64,000 bases of DNA, taken from the NCBI RefSeq assembly GCF_027943945.1, contig NZ_AP027141.1, forward strand, positions 372,001 to 436,000. The letters run 5' to 3'. Made by a program: the position numbers and the translations under genes. Numbering within the stretch: position 1 is the first letter of the stretch; each line of letters opens with the position of its first letter. This stretch comes from Microbacterium terricola (GTDB lineage Bacteria > Actinomycetota > Actinomycetes > Actinomycetales > Microbacteriaceae). Positions 17,091 through 25,798 of the stretch are shown here, in pieces. The notes under the pieces are model-generated. The model saw only the letters and a program-made list of their open reading frames with translations, was not told the DNA's origin and did not search any database.

Positions 17091-20000
17091 AGCTCAAGCT
17101 GGGACTGCGCCGCGGCGCGGACGCCGTCGTCGACGTCGTCGTGACCGCCGATGCGACCGCGACCGTGCAGGACGTCGCTCATGCGCTGGCGGACGGCGTG
17201 CACATCGACCGGGGGAGCGTCCCGACCCTCGTGGTGACCACCCCGACCGGGCAGTCGATGCAGCTGGATCCGACGGCATTGATCGCCCAGGCGCCGATCG
17301 GCTCCGGATTCGACGCGGCGGTCGTACCCGCGGTCGCCGCGCCGGAGAGCGGCAGCGCGGCCACCGCCGCGCTCCTGCGCATCCACAACGGCCCTGAAGC
17401 CGGGCGCACGATCCCGCTCCCGCACGGCGCGTCGGTGATCGGCCGGGTGTCCCCGGCGAGCGTGGTCCTCGATGACCCCCTGGTCTCGAAGCGTCACGCC
17501 AGGATCGACGTCGACAACGGCATCGAGCTGGTCGATCTGAACTCCGCGAACGGGCTGCTCGTGGACGGCGGGCTCGTGCAGCGCGTGCGCGTGCTGCCTG
17601 GCCAGATCATCACGATCGGCGCCACCGAGGTCTCGTTCGCCATGGTCGCCGGCGTCGCGGGCGACGATGCGCGGGTGCTCGAGCGCGGCGGGGCGCTGAT
17701 GTTCAACCGCTCCCCCCGCGTCGAGGTGCGCTACCCCGGACGTGAGCACCGGCATCCGCTCATCCCGAACGAGGCGGATCCTCGCATCTTCCCGTGGCCG
17801 ATGATCATGGCTCCGGTGCTGCTCGGGTTCGCGATGTTCGGCTTCACGCAGCGGGCCAGCTCGCTGCTGATCGTGCTGATGGCGCCGCTGATGATGTTCG
17901 GCAACTTCATCGGCCAGCGCACGCAGCAGGGCAAGAAGCTCAAGCTCGAGATCGAGACCTTCGAGACGCAGATCGACGAGCTGGAGGACCGGCTGCTCAG
18001 CGAGGAGGTCCTCGAGCGCGACCGACGCAGGGCAGAGGCGCCGGCGACCGCGACGGTGTACGAGAACGCCATGGCGCTCGGCCCGCTCCTGTGGACGCGC
18101 CGCCCCGAGCACTGGAACTTCCTGGGGCTCCGCCTCGGCGTGGGCGCGAGTGCGAGTCGGGGCACGATCCAGGAGGCCACCGATCAGCGCGGCATCGCCG
18201 AGTACGCGCACCGGGTGAACGCGCTGCGCGACCGGTTCGCCACGATCGAGGGCGTGCCCCTCGTCGAGCTCCTGCCCTCGGCGGGGGCGATCGGCATCGC
18301 GGGTCCCAAGGACCTCGCCGCCGACGTCGTCCGCGGCATCGGCGTGCAGCTGTTCGGCCTGCACGCACCCAACGAGGTGGTCACCGCCGCGATCATCGAT
18401 CCCGGCTGGACGGGCGACATCGAGTGGATGAAGTGGCTGCCGCACACGACCAGCCCCCGCTCGCCCTTCGCCGAGATGGCGCTCGCCGACAGTCAGTCCG
18501 CCGGCACGGCCCTGCTGAACGCGCTCGAGGAGATGATCCTCGCGCGGCTCTCCGCCTCCGCGACCCGCCGAGGGCCGCTCGGCGAGGGCGACACGTCGAT
18601 GGCCCTCGGCCGTCGCGTGGGCGAGATGGCGTCGTCCGACAAGGGCGCCGTCGAGGACGTGTCGCTCGTGCTGTTCGTCAGCAATGACGCCCCGGTCGAC
18701 CGGCCACGGCTCACGCAGGTCATCGAGCGCGGTCCGGATGCCGGTGTGTACACGGTCTTCGTCGCGCCGACGGTCGAGTCCCTCCCGGCCGCCTGCCGCA
18801 CGTTCATCGACGTCACCGGCGGGCTGGACGACGCGACGGTGGGCTGGGTGCGCGCGGGCGAGCGCGCAGAGGGCGTCGTGGTGGAGGGCGTCTCGCGCGA
18901 GTACGCCGACCTGTTCGCGAAGCGGATGGCTCCGGTGGTGGACTCCAGCTCGGTCGCGGCCGACTCGTCCGATCTGCCTGGTTCGGTGTCGCTGCTGCGC
19001 CTGGTCGGCACCGACATGGCGGAGGAGCCCGGCGCGGTGATCGAGCGCTGGCGGCAGACGAACTCGGTGATCGACCGCACCCCCGGCCCCCGCCCCCGGC
19101 TGAAGCGCGCCTCCACGCTCAAGGCATTCGTCGGGCAGGGGAGCCCGGACGCGATGTCGCTCGACCTCCGCGGTCAGGGGCCGCACGCCCTCGTCGGCGG
19201 GACCACCGGCTCGGGCAAGTCGGAGTTCCTGCAGGCGTGGGTGCTGGGCATGGCCGCCGAGTACAGCCCGGACCGTGTGACCTTCCTGTTCGTGGACTAC
19301 AAGGGCGGATCCGCCTTCGCCGACTGCGTCGAGCTGCCGCACTGCGTCGGGCTGGTCACCGACCTGAGCCCGCACCTGGTGCGCCGCGCGCTGACCAGCC
19401 TGCGTGCCGAGCTGCATCACCGTGAGCACCTGTTCCACCGCAAGAAGGCGAAGGACCTGCTCGAGCTGGAGAAGCGTCAGGATCCCGAGACGCCGCCCGC
19501 GCTCGTCCTCGTGATCGACGAGTTCGCCGCGCTCGTCGGCGAGGTCCCCGAGTTCGTCGACGGTGTCGTCGACATCGCCCAGCGCGGTCGCTCACTCGGC
19601 ATCCACCTGATCATGGCCACGCAGCGGCCCGCCGGCGTCATCAAGGACAACCTGCGCGCGAACACCAACCTGCGGGTGGCCCTGCGGATGGCCGACGAGG
19701 CCGACTCGACCGACGTCGTCGGCGAGCCGCTGGCCGCGGGCTTCGACCCGTCGCTGCCCGGCCGCGGCATCGCCAAGACCGGACCCGGCCGGCTGGTGCC
19801 CTTCCAGTCGGGCTATGCCGGCGGATGGACCGCCGACGAGCCCGACCGCGCCCAGGTCAGGGTCGCCGAGCTGCGCTTCGGCTCGCTCGTGCAGTGGGAG
19901 TCGGCGGAGGAGTCCGAGTCCGACACCCACGACGACGACCTCGGCCCCAACGATCAGAAGCGGCTCGTCGCCACCCTGGTCCGGGCGACCGCGGAGGCCG

Positions 20001-21559
20001 GCATCCCCGCGCCGCGTCGTCCGTGGCTCGACGACCTCGCCGGCACGATCGATCTGCGCGCCCTCCCGCTGGACGGCGGCGACAGCCGCATCCCGATCGG
20101 GCTCGCCGACATCCCCGAGCGCCAGCTGCAGGACGCCGTCTTCTTCGAGCCGGACACCGACGGGCACATGCTCGTCTACGGCACGAGCGGTGCGGGCAAG
20201 TCCGCCGCGCTGCGCACCATCGCGATCGGCGCGGGAGCACGCCCCGACCTCGGCCGCACCGTCGTCTACGCGATCGACTTCGGCACGGGCGCGCTGCGCT
20301 CGCTCGAAGTGCTGCCCCACGTCGGCTCGGTGGTCTCGGGCGACGACGTCGAGCGCGTCCAGCGGCTCCTGCGCACGCTCCGCGGCATCCTCGACGACCG
20401 CTCGAAGCGCTACTCGGCGGTCAGCGCCGCGACCCTCGGCGAGTACCGGCAGATCACCGGCGAGCTGTCCGAGCCGAGGATCATCGTGCTGATCGACGGC
20501 TTCGGCGTGTTCAAGCAGGACTGGGAGACCACGTCCGCGCGGGCCGCGTACTACGCGATCTTCATGCGGATGCTGGGCGAGGGGCGACCACTCGGCGTGC
20601 ACGTCGTCGCGACCGCCGATCGCTACGGCGCCGTGCCCACCGCGGTCAGCGCGAACGTGACCAAGCGCATCGTCCTTCGGATGTCCGATGAAGGTGCGTA
20701 CTCGATCCTCGGCGTCGCCAAGGATGTGCTCAGCGAGCGCAGCGCGCCCGGCAGGGCGATCGTCGACGGCTTCGAGGCGCAGGTCGCCGTCATCGGCGGC
20801 ACGACCAACGTGGCCGAGCAGACGCTGGCGACCGAGCAGTTCGCCGCCGCGCTGCGTGCCGCGGGTGCCGTGGAGGCCAGGGAGATCGGCTCGCTGCCCG
20901 TCGAGCTGGTGCCCGCGGAGCTGCCGGACCGCGTCGACGATCTGCCGGTGCTCGGCGTCGGTGACGACACGCTGGGCCCGAAGGGCTTCGAGCCGATCGG
21001 CACGTTCGTCGTCGCGGGCCCGCCGCAGAGCGGGAAGACGACCGCACTGCGCGGCATCGTCGCGGCGATGGAGCGCTTCGATCCCGAGATCGAGCTGTTC
21101 CACGTGGGCGGCAGGCGTGCGGCGCTGCGTGACTTCCGTCCGTGGCAGGTCGCCGCCTCCGGCATCGAGGACGTGCGGGCGCTCGCGAAGAGCCTCAAGG
21201 ACATCGTCGCCGACGAGGCGGGCGGCAAGCGGATCGTCATCGTGGTGGAGAACATCGTGGAGTTCGGCGACACCGACGCGGAGCGCCCCCTCAAGGAGCT
21301 CTTCCAGGCGATCAACCGCAGCGATCACCTCCTGATCGCCGACGGCGACGTGTCGCAGCTCAGCGGCGGCTACGGTCTGGTCGGCGAGCTGAAGGCGGGC
21401 CGTCACGGCATCGCGCTGCGCCCCGACTCGTACGACGGCGACTCCCTCTTCAAGGTGCCGTTCCCCAAGGTGCAGCGCCACGAGTTCCCTGTCGGCCGCG
21501 GCCTGTTCGTCGAGAACGGCCGGATCGTCACCGTGCAGCTGCCGCGCACGGATCGGTAA
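17087..21559 (+). CDS. EssC/EccC-like FtsK/SpoIIIE ATPase with N-terminal FHA domain (type VII secretion motor)
   Basis: A 1490-residue protein. Residues 1-85 look like a ubiquitin-like beta-grasp (YukD-type, tentative). Residues 87-185 form an FHA domain (VIGR, SKRHAR, NSANG). Two membrane helices lie at about 233-272, followed by a coiled coil. Three FtsK-type ATPase domains have Walker A motifs GGTTGSGKS (704-712), GTSGAGKS (1032-1039) and GPPQSGKTT (1311-1319). Only the first has a full Walker B (LVIDEF); the second has LIDGF and the third VVENI, as in EccC/EssC where distal domains bind but do not hydrolyse well. FHA plus three ATPases resembles EssC of type VIIb systems. GTG 17087 overlaps the RDD-FHA stop. 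It probably drives export of the WXG100 proteins encoded next. Confidence 0.93.
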   Translation: MKLKLGLRRGADAVVDVVVTADATATVQDVAHALADGVHIDRGSVPTLVVTTPTGQSMQLDPTALIAQAPIGSGFDAAVVPAVAAPESGSAATAALLRIHNGPEAGRTIPLPHGASVIGRVSPASVVLDDPLVSKRHARIDVDNGIELVDLNSANGLLVDGGLVQRVRVLPGQIITIGATEVSFAMVAGVAGDDARVLERGGALMFNRSPRVEVRYPGREHRHPLIPNEADPRIFPWPMIMAPVLLGFAMFGFTQRASSLLIVLMAPLMMFGNFIGQRTQQGKKLKLEIETFETQIDELEDRLLSEEVLERDRRRAEAPATATVYENAMALGPLLWTRRPEHWNFLGLRLGVGASASRGTIQEATDQRGIAEYAHRVNALRDRFATIEGVPLVELLPSAGAIGIAGPKDLAADVVRGIGVQLFGLHAPNEVVTAAIIDPGWTGDIEWMKWLPHTTSPRSPFAEMALADSQSAGTALLNALEEMILARLSASATRRGPLGEGDTSMALGRRVGEMASSDKGAVEDVSLVLFVSNDAPVDRPRLTQVIERGPDAGVYTVFVAPTVESLPAACRTFIDVTGGLDDATVGWVRAGERAEGVVVEGVSREYADLFAKRMAPVVDSSSVAADSSDLPGSVSLLRLVGTDMAEEPGAVIERWRQTNSVIDRTPGPRPRLKRASTLKAFVGQGSPDAMSLDLRGQGPHALVGGTTGSGKSEFLQAWVLGMAAEYSPDRVTFLFVDYKGGSAFADCVELPHCVGLVTDLSPHLVRRALTSLRAELHHREHLFHRKKAKDLLELEKRQDPETPPALVLVIDEFAALVGEVPEFVDGVVDIAQRGRSLGIHLIMATQRPAGVIKDNLRANTNLRVALRMADEADSTDVVGEPLAAGFDPSLPGRGIAKTGPGRLVPFQSGYAGGWTADEPDRAQVRVAELRFGSLVQWESAEESESDTHDDDLGPNDQKRLVATLVRATAEAGIPAPRRPWLDDLAGTIDLRALPLDGGDSRIPIGLADIPERQLQDAVFFEPDTDGHMLVYGTSGAGKSAALRTIAIGAGARPDLGRTVVYAIDFGTGALRSLEVLPHVGSVVSGDDVERVQRLLRTLRGILDDRSKRYSAVSAATLGEYRQITGELSEPRIIVLIDGFGVFKQDWETTSARAAYYAIFMRMLGEGRPLGVHVVATADRYGAVPTAVSANVTKRIVLRMSDEGAYSILGVAKDVLSERSAPGRAIVDGFEAQVAVIGGTTNVAEQTLATEQFAAALRAAGAVEAREIGSLPVELVPAELPDRVDDLPVLGVGDDTLGPKGFEPIGTFVVAGPPQSGKTTALRGIVAAMERFDPEIELFHVGGRRAALRDFRPWQVAASGIEDVRALAKSLKDIVADEAGGKRIVIVVENIVEFGDTDAERPLKELFQAINRSDHLLIADGDVSQLSGGYGLVGELKAGRHGIALRPDSYDGDSLFKVPFPKVQRHEFPVGRGLFVENGRIVTVQLPRTDR

Positions 21560-21578
21560 TTGATTTATCCCCAGGTGG

Positions 21579-21608
21579 TTGGAGGCCGTTCGGACCGCCG
21601 GTTAGCCT
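21579..21608 (+). promoter_or_regulatory. Promoter candidate for the WXG100 genes
   Basis: TTGGAG (21579-21584) and TAGCCT (21603-21608) are 18 bases apart and fit an actinobacterial vegetative promoter. They lie between the ATPase stop and the first WXG100 gene. This would let small secreted subunits be made in excess over the motor. A ribosome binding site (AAAGGA, near 21640) follows. Confidence 0.5.
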
Positions 21609-21654
21609 GGGAACCCCGGCGTTCTGGCCGGCTCACGGACGAAAGGACTGATCG

Positions 21655-21942
21655 ATGGCGGATTTCAAGGCGTCTTACGGCGAGATGGAAGCCATGGCCG
21701 GCAAGCTCGACTCCGGTCGCGAGGAGATCGGCGATGTGCTCCGTCGCCTCAAGAGCGATGTCGACCGTCTGCTGGGTGACGACTTCAAGACGCAGCACGC
21801 GTCGGGCAAGTTCGGCGAGGGCTACAACGAGCTGACGACCGGACTGGAGAAGGCCATCGAGGGCATCTCCGACATGGGCGAGTCGCTGCGCAAGATGATG
21901 CAGGCGATCAAGGACACCGACCAGGCGCTCGCCGGCAGCTGA
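21655..21942 (+). CDS. WXG100-type type VII secretion protein lacking the W-x-G motif
   Basis: A 95-residue all-helical protein of WXG100 size and hydropathy: two amphipathic helices (about 4-38 and 54-90) joined by a turn. At the hairpin, where W-x-G is expected, the sequence is D-F-K-T (43-46), followed by the usual small residues and F-G-E-G-Y. No C-terminal YxxxD/E export signal is visible. ATG 21655 has a good ribosome binding site. It follows the EssC-like ATPase gene and precedes a second WXG100-like gene, so it is probably one half of an Esx heterodimer or a homodimer. Assignment rests on length, helical pattern and context. Confidence 0.82.
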   Translation: MADFKASYGEMEAMAGKLDSGREEIGDVLRRLKSDVDRLLGDDFKTQHASGKFGEGYNELTTGLEKAIEGISDMGESLRKMMQAIKDTDQALAGS

Positions 21943-21955
21943 CCAGCACGTCTGT

Positions 21956-22014
21956 GAGGAGGTGGCGGCGCTGACGGCGCCGCCATCTCCTCCCCGTGGC
22001 GGCCTCAGGCCGCC
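21956..22014 (+). other. Two tandem stem-loops between the WXG100 genes
   Basis: The first hairpin pairs GAGGAGGTGGCGGCGC (21956-21971) with 21977-21992: 16 pairs with one G-T wobble and a five-base loop. The second pairs GGCGGCC (21998-22004) with GGCCGCC (22008-22014). No T-tract follows. They may stabilise the upstream message or partly terminate transcription, making the first WXG100 protein more abundant than the second. Confidence 0.6.
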
Positions 22015-22046
22015 GCGATGACTCGCGCGATCTCAAGGAGGCGGAC

Positions 22047-22346
22047 ATGGCAGGAGACGGAGTCGACCTCGACCTCGACGACCTTCGCACCACCAACACG
22101 AGCCTGGGCACGTTCATCACCGAGTTCGAGTCGCTCGGCGACACCTCGGACGACGTGCAGCGCGCCGTCGGCCGCCCGATGGACCGTTCGGGACTCCGCG
22201 ACAAGGTCGGCTCGTTCGAGTCCGGTTGGGACGGCAACCGCGAGGTCATCGTCGAGTCGCTGCACAACATCCACGACCACATCACCTCGGTGATCGACGA
22301 GTTCACCGCAAAGGACCAGGAGATGGCGCAGGGGGGCGAGGGATGA
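22047..22346 (+). CDS. WXG100-family protein with W-D-G motif
   Basis: A 99-residue helical protein. It carries W61-D62-G63 between two predicted helices, matching the WXG100 signature missing from its upstream neighbour. The C-terminal helix ends in an acidic, Gly-rich tail without a clear YxxxD/E. The start ATG 22047 is chosen because AAGGAGG (22035-22041) sits six bases upstream; a longer in-frame extension lacks such a site. Its TGA overlaps the ATG of the putative secreted protein (ATGA). Likely an Esx-like partner or chaperone for that substrate, exported through the FtsK/EssC-like motor. Confidence 0.82.
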   Translation: MAGDGVDLDLDDLRTTNTSLGTFITEFESLGDTSDDVQRAVGRPMDRSGLRDKVGSFESGWDGNREVIVESLHNIHDHITSVIDEFTAKDQEMAQGGEG

Positions 22347-23725
22347 GCAATCCCTACGGCGTGCTGTACTCGCCCGACGATCACTACCGGCTGGACGCGA
22401 TCGCCGGCGACCCCGCGGGCATCGAGGCCGCCGGCCGCCACTACTCCGACATCGGCGAGCAGATGACCGACACGGCCGTCGAGCTCGGCAAGCTGTCCCG
22501 GTCGGAGAAGTACAAGGCCCAGGCGCTCGACAAGATCCGCGAGTCGGCCGGCGAGCTGCAGGACGACCTCGAGAAGGTCGCGAAGCGGTACACGCGGACC
22601 GGCCCTGTCCTGGTGGCGTACGCCCAGGCGCTCCGCCGCGCGCAGACCTCCACCGTCGACCCCTACGTGCCGCGCATCCACGCCGCGCACGACGAGCTGG
22701 AAGACGCGCGCGCCGCCGAGCGCGCGGCCGAACGCGACGTCGACGACCTCGACACCACCTGGATCTGGGAGGACGAGCCCACCGAGGCCGACCGCCGTCA
22801 GGCCGACCGCGCCCTGCACGCGGCATCGTCGACCGCGTCCAGCGCCCAGACGAAGCTCGACGGGCTCTGGAACGAATTCGAGTCGGGCTACGCCGCATGG
22901 GATGCCGCGTACGACGACGCGGTCGACGGCATCGAGTCGGCCATCTCGGCGTCGGGGATCAACGACTCCTGGTGGGAGGACGCGCTCGACACGATCGCCA
23001 CCGTCGCCGGCATCGTCGGCGCCATCGTCGTGATCGCCGCGCTCATCGTCACCGGCCCGATCGCCGCCGTGCTCCTGGTCATCGCGACCGTCGCCGCCGT
23101 CGTCGCGCTCGTGGCGCACCTGACCATGATGGCCGCGGGCTCGCGGCGGGCGAGCTGGGGCGACATCGCCTTCGATGCGATCGGACTCATCCCCTTCGCC
23201 GGCTCGTTCGCGAAGGCGATGAAGGGCGGCGCCACCATCGGGGCGTCGCTGCGCATCGGCGCAGGTGCCGGAGCGGCCACGCGCGGCACCGTCAACGCCG
23301 GTCGCAACCTGCTCGTGCGCGATCTGAGCAGCGTCACGGGAGCCGGCCGCTTCGCCGGCAACCGTGCCGCCCGCGAGGCGGCGGCGCCCGGACTCGCCGC
23401 GGACTTCCTCGCAGGGGTGGAGCGCAGCTGGGGCCGGACGGCCTGGAACTCGATCCGCTCCGGCGGCTCCCGCATGGACGGCATGGCCATCACGATGTCC
23501 GAGCGGCTGCGTGCCGTGTGGCCGGGTGCGGGCACGATCGGCGAGCGCTCGGCGCGATTCGCCGCCGAGCACGTGGCGCCGGGCCGGTTCATGCAGGGCG
23601 TCAACGTCTGGGCGCTCGGGTCGGCCACCTACGACAACACGGTGGGGCTGTTCGGCGTGCCAGGACCCTCCGACGTGGTGGACGCCGGGATCGACGTCGT
23701 CTCCGACAAGATCCACGGATACTAG
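22343..23725 (+). CDS. Putative type VII secreted protein, possible effector
   Basis: A 460-residue protein. The N-terminal 200 residues are helical and coiled-coil, similar in length and pattern to the actinobacterial putative T7SS-secreted signal domain (a G-D-P-x-x-I-E-A-A-G-x-x-Y start and a long helical hairpin). Trp-rich spots follow (W-I-W-E, G-L-W-N-E-F, W-W-E-D). A very hydrophobic segment (about 215-265) resembles the membrane or pretoxin region of LXG-type proteins, followed by an A-F-D-A-I-G-L-I-P-F-A-G motif. The C-terminal 150 residues match no toxin domain I know. It overlaps the W-D-G gene by four bases. Export and toxicity are inferences; it might instead be a structural surface protein. 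Confidence 0.65.
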   Translation: MSNPYGVLYSPDDHYRLDAIAGDPAGIEAAGRHYSDIGEQMTDTAVELGKLSRSEKYKAQALDKIRESAGELQDDLEKVAKRYTRTGPVLVAYAQALRRAQTSTVDPYVPRIHAAHDELEDARAAERAAERDVDDLDTTWIWEDEPTEADRRQADRALHAASSTASSAQTKLDGLWNEFESGYAAWDAAYDDAVDGIESAISASGINDSWWEDALDTIATVAGIVGAIVVIAALIVTGPIAAVLLVIATVAAVVALVAHLTMMAAGSRRASWGDIAFDAIGLIPFAGSFAKAMKGGATIGASLRIGAGAGAATRGTVNAGRNLLVRDLSSVTGAGRFAGNRAAREAAAPGLAADFLAGVERSWGRTAWNSIRSGGSRMDGMAITMSERLRAVWPGAGTIGERSARFAAEHVAPGRFMQGVNVWALGSATYDNTVGLFGVPGPSDVVDAGIDVVSDKIHGY

Positions 23726-23729
23726 ACGG

Positions 23730-24314
23730 ATGACCGCGACGCGCATCCGGATCCCCTACGACCCGGCCACCTGGATCCCCGTGCCGCTGGACTACCTCGG
23801 CACCGACTGGGCGGACGCGGGGGAGTGGGCGTCGTGGGTCGCGGCCGAGGCCTCCCGAGGCCGTCCGGGCGAAGCCGAGCTGGCGGCCGCGATCGAGGAG
23901 CACGCGCGGTCGATCGCGCTGTTCCCCGCCGAGCACGTCGGCGCCCGCTTCTGGCACTATCCGGCCGACGGGGTGCCGACCGGCTTCGCGGATGCCTATG
24001 TGGAGGCGCGCGCGGACGACGGGATCGACCCGGCCGAGCTGCTCCCCGAGCTGGGCTTCACCGTCGTCGAACCCGTCATCGAGCCGGCGCACGCCGACGC
24101 CTTCGACCGTGCGGTCCGGCGGCTCACGCTGAGTGCCGTGCTCCCGGACGAGGACGCCGAGCCGACGCTCCTGCCGAAGGCGGAATGGCTGGGGATCCGC
24201 GACGGATGGGTCGGGTATCTCGTCTCCGTCGACCACGACGCGAACGCGCTCAGCAGCCGGCTCGCCGACCTCGACGAACTCTTCCGCACCCTCGACCCGG
24301 AGCGCATCTCATGA
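23730..24314 (+). CDS. Hypothetical protein of the type VII locus
   Basis: A 194-residue soluble, acidic protein with no signal peptide and no recognised domain. It begins five bases after the stop of the putative secreted protein and overlaps the next gene by four bases (ATGA), so it belongs to the same transcript. The start ATG 23730 is the first in-frame ATG after that stop. Its last segment (V-D-H-D-A-N-A-L to D-E-L-F-R-T-L) has the beta-then-helix ending typical of small chaperone or immunity-like folds. It could be a chaperone or immunity partner for the upstream protein, but nothing in the sequence proves this. Confidence 0.6.
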   Translation: MTATRIRIPYDPATWIPVPLDYLGTDWADAGEWASWVAAEASRGRPGEAELAAAIEEHARSIALFPAEHVGARFWHYPADGVPTGFADAYVEARADDGIDPAELLPELGFTVVEPVIEPAHADAFDRAVRRLTLSAVLPDEDAEPTLLPKAEWLGIRDGWVGYLVSVDHDANALSSRLADLDELFRTLDPERIS

Positions 24315-25147
24315 CCGTGGACGACACCGCAGCGCGCATCGAGAGCCGGCTGCCCGCGGGCGGATACGCGGATGCCCGCACTGCCGTGCGCGCGGCGGCG
24401 CGCGCCACCCTCCTGGCGGTCGTCCCCGACGCCGAGCGGGCGCACGCCATCGCGCAGCGCCAGGCCGTCGGCGAACTCCACCGCGACCGGGCACACACGG
24501 CCGCAGGACCCGCGCCGATCGCGACCGGCGTCCACCGCGCGGCGATGGTGGTCGCGCTCGTGCTCGCCTTCATCGCACCCGCCCTCGTGCTCGAGCTGCC
24601 CGGCATCCGCGGCGCGGCCTTCGACGTGCAGGACGGAGCCCTGCTGTCGGGCCTGACCGCGGCGGTCTCGCTCGGCATCCTCTGGTACCTCTCGCGGTTC
24701 CACCGGCCGACCGAGCCGGCCTCCATCGTCAACGTCACGTCGCGCCTGTACGCGTTCATCGGGATCGTGTGGCTTGTCGTGCTGGCCTCGATCCTCATCT
24801 TCCGACTCGACGAGATCAACGCCGACGAGCCCGCCGCGCCCGTCATCGGACTCGTCCTGCTCGCCGCATCCGGCATCGGCGCGCTGGTGCTGTGGCTGCG
24901 CCTCCGGCGGTCCGAGCGCGCGGCGACCGGTGCGGGCTCGCTCGCCCCCGACGATCAGCGCGCTGTCGACGTGGCCCTCGAGGACTGGTGGAGCACCGCC
25001 GAGCGCGGCCTCAGCGCCGACGAGCGCACCCGGCTGAGCAGCGCGTTCCCGCTCGCCCTGCGCGCGCTGGTCGCACGCGGGGCGATCACCGAGGAGCAGG
25101 CCGCGTCCGCGGCCGGCAGCGCCCCGTGGACGCTGTGGGCGCGCTGA
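24311..25147 (+). CDS. Membrane protein of the type VII locus, function unknown
   Basis: A 278-residue protein with a cytoplasmic-looking N-terminus (1-75), four membrane helices (about 76-97, 114-133, 151-171 and 177-199) and an acidic/basic soluble C-terminal region (about 205-278). It overlaps both neighbours (ATGA at its start, TGATG at its end), so it is translationally coupled to two hypothetical proteins. There is no EccB/EccD/EssB-like feature. It might anchor the locus-encoded machinery or protect the membrane from the putative secreted protein, but it is not recognised. Confidence 0.6.
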   Translation: MTVDDTAARIESRLPAGGYADARTAVRAAARATLLAVVPDAERAHAIAQRQAVGELHRDRAHTAAGPAPIATGVHRAAMVVALVLAFIAPALVLELPGIRGAAFDVQDGALLSGLTAAVSLGILWYLSRFHRPTEPASIVNVTSRLYAFIGIVWLVVLASILIFRLDEINADEPAAPVIGLVLLAASGIGALVLWLRLRRSERAATGAGSLAPDDQRAVDVALEDWWSTAERGLSADERTRLSSAFPLALRALVARGAITEEQAASAAGSAPWTLWAR

Positions 25148-25758
25148 TGGGCGCTGCTGAGGGAGTCCGTCCTGGCCCGACGCCGTTCACGCTCCTGTGC
25201 CCTCCCGGCTGGCAGCGCATCCCGGCGGAGGCGCTGCTCGCGGAGGATGCGACCCAGGCGGTCTTCGGGGCCATCCGCGACGCCGGCCGCGCGGACATCG
25301 CGCTGCAGATGCGCGCGCTGCTCACCCAGTACCGTCGGGCGATCCGGGAGCTGCGGGTCTTCGAGATCTACCTGCCGCCCGTCGCCGACGGCGTCCGGCT
25401 GCCCGCCGCGCTGATGATCTCGCCGGTCGTGCTGCCGGTCGGGGTGGACTGGGACGCCGCGCTCGTGCGGCTGAGCCGCGGCCTCCCCGTCGAACAGGCG
25501 GACTTCACCGAGACGCCGATGTGGGTCTGGCGCAGGGAGGACTGGTTCGGCGACGAGCGCGAGGTCAGGGTGCGCGAGGCGACCTACTTCGTGCCCGTCC
25601 ACGAGGACGCGCCCGCCCGCCGGGCGCTCAGGTTCCAGTACACCGTGCTCACCCCGCCGACGGCCGAAGGGGATGAGGCGGCACGCCAGCTGCTCGACAT
25701 CGGCGACCTCGTGATGAGCACGATGCGCTGGCAGCAGGCGGCGGCGACCGCGCGCTGA
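25147..25758 (+). CDS. Hypothetical protein, possibly DcrB/PsbP-like fold
   Basis: A 203-residue soluble protein. It opens with F-T-L-L-C-P-P-G-W-Q-R-I, a pattern often seen at the start of DcrB/PsbP/Mog1p-like domains, followed by alternating strands and a C-terminal helix (D-I-G-D-L-V-M-S-T-M). No signal peptide is visible. The start overlaps the upstream stop (TGATG). It is the last gene of the cluster, directly before the str operon promoter. Its overall layout is reminiscent of the protein encoded at 23730, so the two may be distant relatives. Function not recognised. Confidence 0.6.
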   Translation: MGAAEGVRPGPTPFTLLCPPGWQRIPAEALLAEDATQAVFGAIRDAGRADIALQMRALLTQYRRAIRELRVFEIYLPPVADGVRLPAALMISPVVLPVGVDWDAALVRLSRGLPVEQADFTETPMWVWRREDWFGDEREVRVREATYFVPVHEDAPARRALRFQYTVLTPPTAEGDEAARQLLDIGDLVMSTMRWQQAAATAR

Positions 25759-25768
25759 CGGCCCGCGT

Positions 25769-25798
25769 TTGACCACCCCCCACCCGCGCGCGTATCAT
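25769..25798 (+). promoter_or_regulatory. str operon (rpsL) promoter
   Basis: TTGACC (25769-25774) and TATCAT (25793-25798) are spaced by 18 bases, a strong vegetative promoter. Transcription would start near 25805 and leave a leader of about 197 bases before rpsL. That leader is GC-rich with several short self-complementary stretches but no hairpin I would call with confidence. AAGGAG (25991-25996) is the ribosome binding site. Confidence 0.75.
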
